Positions 19,545 to 24,963 of a stretch of DNA of 32,444 bases are shown here, in pieces. The notes under the pieces are model-generated. The model was not told where the DNA came from, made no database searches, and saw only the letters and a list, made by a program, of their open reading frames with translations. How positions within the stretch are numbered: position 1 is the stretch's first letter; each line of letters opens with the position of its first letter. The translations under genes and the position numbers were made by a program. The DNA lies in NCBI GenBank assembly GCA_025774545.1, contig JALGVU010000006.1, forward strand, positions 1 to 32,444, written 5' to 3'. The DNA comes from a bacterium (GTDB lineage Bacteria; Joyebacterota; Joyebacteria; Joyebacterales; Joyebacteraceae).

Positions 19545-20384
19545 TTGACGACGCTTCTCTTGGCAACGGTGGGGGCGATCCTGACGCTCTGCGTCTACAG
19601 CTTCCTCTACAAGGACAACCCGTTCTACAAGTTCGCCGAGCACCTCGTCGTCGGCGTCTCCGCCGGGTACTACCTGGTCATCTACACCTTCAACTTCATC
19701 GTCCCGAACGTGACCGACCCGGTCTTCACGCTCAATCTCGGAGGCGAGGCGATCCGCCTCGGAGGCCTCGACTGGTGGATGGCCCTGGCCCCTGGGCTCC
19801 TGGGGCTTCTCCTCTACACGCGCTTTTTCCCGAAGATCGCGTGGATCGGCCGCTGGCCGCTCGGCATCTACGTCGGGGGCTACGCGGGCCTCGGCATCTC
19901 GCCCGTGATGCAGGCGCGCGTGATCAACCAGCTTCGCGCCGGCGCGACGCCGCTCGCGGGCACGCCGGACCCCTTCGCCAACATGACGAACGTGTGCTTG
20001 GGCCTCGTGATCTTCATCGCCGTGACGTATCTCCTCCTGGTGAAGCGGCAGCTCGGCGCGCGGAACACGGGCGCGAAGGTCGGCATCGTCGCGCTCGCAG
20101 CGTTGGTGGGCTACGGGGGCTACGTCGCTCTCTCCGCCCTCTCGGGTGCCGGCGTCGTGAACCTGACGAACGTCATGCTCGTCGTTGGGCTCCTGGGCAC
20201 GCTCACGTACTTCTTCTTCTCGATGCGGCACACCGGGGTCTTGGGCGTGCTCGCGCGGATCGGCATCGTCTTCCTCATGGTCGGATTCGGCGCGTCGTTC
20301 GGCTACACCGTGATGTCCCGTATCTCGCTCCTGATCGGCAGGGTGGGTTTCCTCATCGACTGGGTCGGGATGTTCTTCTCGTAG
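19545..20384 (+). CDS. D1: polytopic membrane protein of unknown function
   Basis: 279 aa from TTG 19545, chosen because GGAGGACGAGG ends just upstream and no ATG or GTG precedes the first helix. About seven TM segments. The N-terminal signature 'YSFLYKDNPFYKFAEHLVVG' is nearly identical in D2, as are 'RFFPKI', 'YFFFSM' and the end 'LMVGFGASFGYTVMSRISLL'. A loop of about 35 residues (about 117-150, 'QARVINQLRAGATPLAGTPD') makes it longer than D2 (227 aa). A 67-nt block near the start matches D2 at 66 positions. Closes cassette 1; A2 starts 80 nt downstream. Confidence 0.85.
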   Translation: MTTLLLATVGAILTLCVYSFLYKDNPFYKFAEHLVVGVSAGYYLVIYTFNFIVPNVTDPVFTLNLGGEAIRLGGLDWWMALAPGLLGLLLYTRFFPKIAWIGRWPLGIYVGGYAGLGISPVMQARVINQLRAGATPLAGTPDPFANMTNVCLGLVIFIAVTYLLLVKRQLGARNTGAKVGIVALAALVGYGGYVALSALSGAGVVNLTNVMLVVGLLGTLTYFFFSMRHTGVLGVLARIGIVFLMVGFGASFGYTVMSRISLLIGRVGFLIDWVGMFFS

Positions 20385-20464
20385 GCTGGTGAACCTGGTG
20401 GACCGACCGCCGCCCGCGGGGCGGCCGAGGGGAGCGAAGGGCGTCCCCTCTTTTCTCGTCACGG

Positions 20465-21694
20465 ATGCGCGGTACGACGATGAGATCACACTTCACGATC
20501 ATCGCGGCGCTCGCGATCCTCGCGACCCTGGCCCCGGCGCCGGCAGCGGCCCAGGAGGCGGGGGATCTCGAGACGGTCCTGCCCGACACGATCCCGCTCG
20601 ACACGACGCCACCCGCTCCGGTCACCGGCCTCACGGTCCGCGACTACGTCGACAACGACGACGACGGCACCAAGATCGAGCTCGCCTGGACGCCGTCGCC
20701 CGACGACGGCGCCGGCGCGGCCGACGTCCTCGCCTACCACGTCTGGCGCTCGACGACGGCCGGCGTCGTTGGCGACTCCGTGGGCGTCGCGGGCGCCGGG
20801 AGCGCGACCTTCCTCGACGAGACGGCGGTCCCCGGCACCGACTACCACTACGGCGTCACGGCCTTCGACGGCACGTCGCACTCGGCCCCGGCCACGGCAG
20901 GGCCCGTGAGGGGCGTCCGCAACTGGTTCGCCGTCTCGCGCACCGCGGTGCTCGTGCTGGCCGTCGTCTTCTTCGCGCTCGTTCTCGCCTTCACGCAGCT
21001 GGCCGAGCGGGGCGCCGAGCTCTTCGTTCGCCGGATTCCGGGTTTGAACGCGATCGAGGAGGCGGTCGGTCGCGCGACCGAGATGGGAAGGCCGGTCCTC
21101 TACGTCCCCGGGATCGGTGAGATCGACAACATCATGACGATCGCGTCCTTGACGATCCTCTCGCACGTGGCGAAGATCACTGCCCGGTACGAGACTCCGC
21201 TCATCGTCCCGACGGCGCGAGCGGTCGTGATGTCTGCCGCCGAGGAGGTCGTCAAGGAGGCCTACGCCGAGGCGGGGCATCCCGACTCCTACAACCGCGA
21301 CAACATCCGGTACCTCTCGGACGCGCAGTTCGCGTTCGCGGGGGCCGTGAACGGCATCATGCTGAGGGAGAAGCCGGCCGCGAACCTCTACCTGGGCGCC
21401 TTCTGGGCCGAATCGCTTCTCCTCGCGGAGACCGGTTTCGAGGCAGGCGCCATCCAGGTGGCCGGCACGGCCATGGTCTCGCAGCTCCCGTTCTTCGTGA
21501 CCGCCTGCGACTACACGCTCCTGGGCGAGGAACTCTACGCCGCCAGCGCGTATCTCTCCCGCGAGCCGAAACTTCTGGGTGGGCTCAAGGGCTCCGACTG
21601 GATGAAGGTCGTCACCATCGCCCTCGTCGTCCTCGGGATCATCCTGAACGCAGTGGGTGTCGAGTCGTTCGCCGAGTGGTTCCACACGAGCTGA
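20465..21694 (+). CDS. A2: FN3 + DUF6754-like membrane protein, paralog of A1
   Basis: 409 aa from ATG 20465; a second in-frame ATG at 20480 gives a cleaner signal peptide ('MRSHFTIIAALAILATLAP', cleavage near AAAQ) and may be the real start, as neither has a strong ribosome site. FN3 module about 48-150 ('PPAPVTGLTV', 'LAYHVWRSTTAG', 'DYHYGVTAFDG'), TM about 159-178, conserved domain about 180-380, C-terminal TM about 384-402. Conserved with A1: 'AVGRATEMGRPVLYVPGIG', 'EEVVKEAYAEAGHPDSYN', 'ACDYTLLGEELYAASAYLS', LLGGLKG. The FN3 carries an acidic 'DYVDNDDDGTK' loop that could bind calcium; A1 lacks it. The extracytoplasmic part has diverged more than the cytoplasmic domain. Confidence 0.85.
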   Translation: MRGTTMRSHFTIIAALAILATLAPAPAAAQEAGDLETVLPDTIPLDTTPPAPVTGLTVRDYVDNDDDGTKIELAWTPSPDDGAGAADVLAYHVWRSTTAGVVGDSVGVAGAGSATFLDETAVPGTDYHYGVTAFDGTSHSAPATAGPVRGVRNWFAVSRTAVLVLAVVFFALVLAFTQLAERGAELFVRRIPGLNAIEEAVGRATEMGRPVLYVPGIGEIDNIMTIASLTILSHVAKITARYETPLIVPTARAVVMSAAEEVVKEAYAEAGHPDSYNRDNIRYLSDAQFAFAGAVNGIMLREKPAANLYLGAFWAESLLLAETGFEAGAIQVAGTAMVSQLPFFVTACDYTLLGEELYAASAYLSREPKLLGGLKGSDWMKVVTIALVVLGIILNAVGVESFAEWFHTS

Positions 21695-21707
21695 TCGGAA
21701 CGGTTCC

Positions 21708-22382
21708 ATGAGAAGAGAGATTCCGCTCGCGATCACCTTCTTGATCGGCCTCTTCATGATCGTCGATTTCTTCGTGCCCCACACCGCCGTCACGCTGAGG
21801 GCGGACGAGCTGAAGCAGTGGGGCATCATCGTGATTGCGGCCTCGATCCTCCTCGGGATCGGAAACCTCGTTCGCGTCCATTCGAAGAAGATCGCGCGCA
21901 GGAACGAGGGGTGGGGGTACAGCATCATCACGCTCGCGGTCATGGCCGCGATGCTGTGGCTCGGGCTCTGGCCCGGGGCGCATCTGGGTCCGAGCGAGGC
22001 GATCGGGGCCGTCGAGGAGGGGACACCCTTCAACTGGATGTTCCACTACATGCAGGTTCCTCTCCAGAGCACGATGTTCTCGCTCCTCGCGTTCTTCATC
22101 GCCTCCGCCGCCTACCGCGCGTTCCGGCTGCGGTCGGCCGAGGCGAGCCTGCTTCTGATCGCGGCGATCATCGTCATGCTCGGGCGCGTGCCGCTCGGGC
22201 AGTTACTGACGAGGAACCTCCCCGAGAAGGCGACGCTGCCGTGGATCACGGAGACGATCATGGCGTACCCGAACATGGCGGCCTTCCGCGGCATCCTCAT
22301 GGGCGCGGCCCTCGGCGTGATGGCGATGGGGCTCCGCATCATCCTCGGAATCGAGCGGTCCTACCTGGGTGGGGAGAAGTAG
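21708..22382 (+). CDS. B2: polytopic membrane protein, paralog of B1
   Basis: 224 aa from ATG 21708; a longer in-frame start at 21657 would overlap A2 and add non-hydrophobic residues, so it was rejected. About six TM segments in the same places as B1, with matching 'QVPLQSTMFSLLAFFIASAA', 'YRAFRLRSAEASLLLIAA' and 'IVMLGRVPLGQLL', and ending 'LGIERSYLGG'. A slightly longer loop, 'LGPSEAIGAVEEGTPFNW', replaces the His-rich loop of B1. C2 begins 3 nt after the stop, so the two are probably translationally coupled. Confidence 0.85.
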   Translation: MRREIPLAITFLIGLFMIVDFFVPHTAVTLRADELKQWGIIVIAASILLGIGNLVRVHSKKIARRNEGWGYSIITLAVMAAMLWLGLWPGAHLGPSEAIGAVEEGTPFNWMFHYMQVPLQSTMFSLLAFFIASAAYRAFRLRSAEASLLLIAAIIVMLGRVPLGQLLTRNLPEKATLPWITETIMAYPNMAAFRGILMGAALGVMAMGLRIILGIERSYLGGEK

Positions 22383-22385
22383 CCG

Positions 22386-23228
22386 ATGGCGAAGGGCTTC
22401 GACATCCAGCGCATCGATCGCCGGATCATCTTCGTGCTGGTACTCGTGGCCGTCGTGATCCCGCTCATCGTGCCGCTGGGGCTTCCGATCGACGTGTCGC
22501 CGCCGGTCCAGTCGCTCTACGACACCGTCGACGCGCTCCCTCCGGGGACGATCGTCATGCTGGCCGGCGACTACAGCCCGGACACGGTTCCCGAGCTGCA
22601 GCCGATGACGCTCGCGTTCCTGCGCCACGCCTTCAAGAACGACCTCCGCGTCGTCGTGGCGTGCCTCTGGCCGGCGTCGCCGCCGCTCGTCGAGGCGGCC
22701 CTGACGCCGCTCGCCGAGGAGTTCGGCAAGGAGTACGGCGTCGACTTCGTGAACCTCGGCTACATGACGGGCGGCCCCGTCACGATCCTCGGCATGGGCA
22801 ACAGCATCACGAAGACGTTTCCGAGCGACTACTACGGCACGTCCGTGGGCGAGATCCCGCTCATGGACGAGGTCGGCAGTCTCGCCGACGTCGCCCTCGT
22901 GATGGAGGTCTCGGCCGGGACGCCGGGCACGCGGGAGTGGGTCCAGCAGGCCGTGAGCCGGTTCAGCGTCACGCTCGGATCGGGCACGACGGCCGTCGGC
23001 GCCCCGAACTTCTATCCGTACGTGTCGAGCGGTCAGCTGGTCGGGCTCCTGGGGGGCTTGAAGGGCGCGGCCGAGTACGAGACGCTGGTCGGGATGCCGG
23101 CCGACGCGACGAAGGGCATGGACGCGCAGTCGATCGTCCACGCGCTCATCGTCGTCTTCATTCTGATCGGCAACGTCGCCTACTTCCTGAGCAAGCGCCC
23201 CGGGCGGGCGCCCGCTCAGGAAGCCTAG
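22386..23228 (+). CDS. C2: membrane-anchored protein with extracytoplasmic domain, paralog of C1
   Basis: 280 aa, almost the same length as C1. TM about 14-34 after 'RIDRR' and TM about 250-268 before 'SKRPGRAP' give the same predicted topology, with the central domain outside. Shared marks: 'PPVQSLYDTVDALPPG', 'LRHAFKNDLRVVVACLWP', 'EEFGKEYGVDFVNLGYM', 'TFPSDYYGT', 'YPYVSSGQLVGLLGGLKG' then AAEYE. The LLGG motif sits at exactly the same residue number as in C1 (Val219 precedes it in both). Packed between B2 (3 nt) and D2 (12 nt). Confidence 0.85.
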   Translation: MAKGFDIQRIDRRIIFVLVLVAVVIPLIVPLGLPIDVSPPVQSLYDTVDALPPGTIVMLAGDYSPDTVPELQPMTLAFLRHAFKNDLRVVVACLWPASPPLVEAALTPLAEEFGKEYGVDFVNLGYMTGGPVTILGMGNSITKTFPSDYYGTSVGEIPLMDEVGSLADVALVMEVSAGTPGTREWVQQAVSRFSVTLGSGTTAVGAPNFYPYVSSGQLVGLLGGLKGAAEYETLVGMPADATKGMDAQSIVHALIVVFILIGNVAYFLSKRPGRAPAQEA

Positions 23229-23240
23229 TGGGGTATTGAG

Positions 23241-23924
23241 ATGAGCTGGCTCGAGGCCTTCTTCACGGGTGCTGAGGGGACGTCGGCGTCGCTGGTGTGG
23301 GGCTACTGGGTCGCGGCGATCCTGACGCTCTGCATCTACAGCTTCCTCTACAAGGACAACCCGTTCTACAAGTTCGCCGAGAGCCTCTTCGTCGGCATCG
23401 GGGCCGCGTACTGGCTCGCGATGATCTATCACAACACCCTGAAGCCCAAGCTCTTCATTCCCCTGTTCCCGGGCGATTCCGGCGAGCCCTTCCTCTGGTA
23501 CAGGATCTTCCCCGGCATCCTCGCCGTCTTCATGCTGCTCCGTTTCTTCCCGAAGCTCTCGTGGCTCTCGAGGTGGGCCCTCGCGTTCATCGTCGGCATG
23601 TACGCGGCCGTCAACCTCACGGGCTTCGCGCAGGCCGACTTCGTGGAACAGATCCACGCGACGATGAGGACGCCGCTCGCGGGAGGTGGACCGCTGGCCC
23701 TCATCCTCAATCTGATCGCGATCATCGGCGTCATCTCGGTTCTCATCTACTTCTTCTTCTCGAAGGAGCACAAGGGCGCGCTCGGGGCCGGAGCCAAGGT
23801 CGGCATCTGGTTCCTCATGGTGGCCTTCGGAGCGTCCTTCGGGTACACGGTCATGGGCCGCGTGTCCCTTCTGATCGGGAGAATGACCTTCCTCCTGAGA
23901 GACTGGCTGCACGTGATCGACTGA
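23241..23924 (+). CDS. D2: polytopic membrane protein, paralog of D1
   Basis: 227 aa; ATG with a weak upstream purine site. About six to seven TM segments. Shares with D1 the signature 'YSFLYKDNPFYKFAESLFVG', 'RFFPKLSWLSRW', 'YFFFSKEHKGALGAGAKVGI' and 'LMVAFGASFGYTVMGRVSLL'. It has a longer N-terminus (about 25 residues, 'MSWLEAFFTGAEGTSASLVW') but lacks most of the central loop of D1. The stop codon lies inside a 16-bp palindrome. Last gene of the duplicated set. Confidence 0.85.
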   Translation: MSWLEAFFTGAEGTSASLVWGYWVAAILTLCIYSFLYKDNPFYKFAESLFVGIGAAYWLAMIYHNTLKPKLFIPLFPGDSGEPFLWYRIFPGILAVFMLLRFFPKLSWLSRWALAFIVGMYAAVNLTGFAQADFVEQIHATMRTPLAGGGPLALILNLIAIIGVISVLIYFFFSKEHKGALGAGAKVGIWFLMVAFGASFGYTVMGRVSLLIGRMTFLLRDWLHVID

Positions 23925-23935
23925 TCGCGATCAGT
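23920..23935. other. 16-bp perfect palindrome at the end of the membrane operon
   Basis: ACTGATCGCGATCAGT overlaps the D2 stop codon. It has no T-run after it and the hairpin would lack a loop, so it may be a protein-binding site or chance. It shares GATCG words with the palindrome pair at 7022-7083 but is not the same sequence. Confidence 0.4.
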
Positions 23936-24019
23936 GATCGCGACCGACCCGCGCTTCGGAGCCCGCCCCGCCTGCCAGTGAGGTTTTTCCGAGACCGAGA
24001 ACCCCGAGAGAGAGCGGAC

Positions 24020-24817
24020 ATGGATTGGCGTTTCCTGGATACCGGGAAGGCCGACGGTGCGACAAACATGGGCCTCGACGAGGCGCTCCTTCAGGGGGTC
24101 GCCCGGGGAGACGCGCCCCCGACGGTCCGCGTCTACGCCTGGGAGCCGCCCACCGTCTCGATCGGACACTCGCAGCGGGCGGGCGACGAGCTCGACCTCG
24201 CTGCGGTCGCCCGGGCCGGCTTCGGGGTGGTGCGCCGGCCGACCGGCGGGCGGGCGGTCCTGCACGCGGGGGAGCTCACCTACTCCGTCGCGGGCCGCGC
24301 CGGCGAGCCGCCTCTCGGGAACACCATCATGGAATCGTACCGAGCCGTCGCCCTCGCTCTCGTGGCGGGGCTGGGCCCGCTCGGAGTCGAGGCGGACCTC
24401 GCTCAGCTCGCGGCGTCCCCCCGAGGGAGGGGAGGAGGGGCGAGTCCGCCCTGCTTCGTGAGCGCCGGCCGCTTCGAGATCGTCGCGGCGGGAAGAAAGC
24501 TGGTCGGGAGCGCGCAGCGGCGGACGGGAAACGCGGTCCTCCAGCACGGATCCCTCCTGATCGACGGGACCCACGCGCGGCTGGTCGACGTGCTCCGCCT
24601 CGACGACGAGGGTCGCCGTTCGCGCCTGCGCCGATTGCTCGCGGCGAAGACGACGGACCTCGAAACGGTCCTCGAACGCCCGGTCGCGTTCGACGAGGTC
24701 GCGCGCGCGATCCGGTCCGGATTCGAGATCGCGTGGGGCGTCGAGCTCGCTCTGGGCGCGCTCACGAGCGCTGAGATCGAAGCGTCGAATCGCCTCGCAA
24801 CTGAATACACAGTCTAG
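24020..24817 (+). CDS. Lipoyl/octanoyl transferase, LipM/LplA family
   Basis: 265 aa. ATG 24020 was chosen because the family begins at 'WRFLDTGKADGATNMGLDEA'. The BPL/LplA/LipB fold is shown by 'VRVYAWEPPTVSIGHSQ', the lipoate-binding 'RRPTGGRAVLHAGELTYS' (72-89) and 'GRKLVGSAQRR' with Lys160. 'PPCFVSAGRFEIV' places Cys145 where LipM octanoyltransferases have their catalytic cysteine, then 'LQHGSLLID' follows. That favours octanoyl transfer from ACP over ATP-dependent lipoate ligation. Its probable target is GcvH Lys62 encoded at 9275 and other lipoyl proteins. A short Gly/Arg-rich insert (about 133-142) precedes the Cys. It starts 95 nt after D2, so it may be read from the same transcript. 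Confidence 0.87.
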   Translation: MDWRFLDTGKADGATNMGLDEALLQGVARGDAPPTVRVYAWEPPTVSIGHSQRAGDELDLAAVARAGFGVVRRPTGGRAVLHAGELTYSVAGRAGEPPLGNTIMESYRAVALALVAGLGPLGVEADLAQLAASPRGRGGGASPPCFVSAGRFEIVAAGRKLVGSAQRRTGNAVLQHGSLLIDGTHARLVDVLRLDDEGRRSRLRRLLAAKTTDLETVLERPVAFDEVARAIRSGFEIAWGVELALGALTSAEIEASNRLATEYTV

Positions 24818-24839
24818 GGTTAAGCGTGCCAAAAACATA

Positions 24840-24868
24840 TTGACAGGGTGGGGCGGCCAGTGTAGCCT
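24840..24868 (+). promoter_or_regulatory. Promoter of the TonB receptor / PorV operon
   Basis: Perfect -35 TTGACA (24840-24845), 17-nt spacer, -10 TAGCCT (24863-24868), in the 146-bp gap before the receptor. The AT-rich run CCAAAAACATAT just upstream stands out in this GC-rich window and may act as an UP-like element. The leader would be about 90 nt. Confidence 0.6.
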
Positions 24869-24963
24869 GTGGTGGAGGAGACGAGCGACCGGCCCTCGCC
24901 CGATCCCAGGGCGAATCGGCGTCGAGCTGTGTGCCGGACAACCCCCGAGGAGAAGATGAGATC

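Larger units (their letters stand above)
16678..20384 (+). repeat. Tandem cassette copy 1 (A1-B1-C1-D1)
   Basis: Four membrane-protein genes in the order FN3/DUF6754-like (A), polytopic (B), anchored extracytoplasmic-domain protein (C), polytopic (D). The same four families follow in the same order at 20465-23924. Protein similarity is clear in all four, strongest in A, so this is an old tandem duplication of the whole set, not a recent copy. Confidence 0.9.
20465..23924 (+). repeat. Tandem cassette copy 2 (A2-B2-C2-D2)
   Basis: Second copy of the four-gene membrane cassette in the same order and orientation as 16678-20384. B2, C2 and D2 are more tightly packed than in copy 1 (13, 3 and 12 nt between genes). 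No strong promoter was seen in the 80-nt gap before A2, so both copies probably share the promoter at 16577. Confidence 0.9.

Noticed and set aside
22203-23912. 569-codon minus-strand open frame opposite C2/D2
   Set aside because: Arg/Glu/His-rich shadow of the membrane genes; no motifs, and the plus-strand paralogs are conserved between cassettes.
16678-23924. Cassette duplication as an assembly artefact
   Set aside because: The two copies differ throughout at protein and nucleotide level and have different gene spacings and lengths (D1 279 aa, D2 227 aa), so they are real diverged paralogs.
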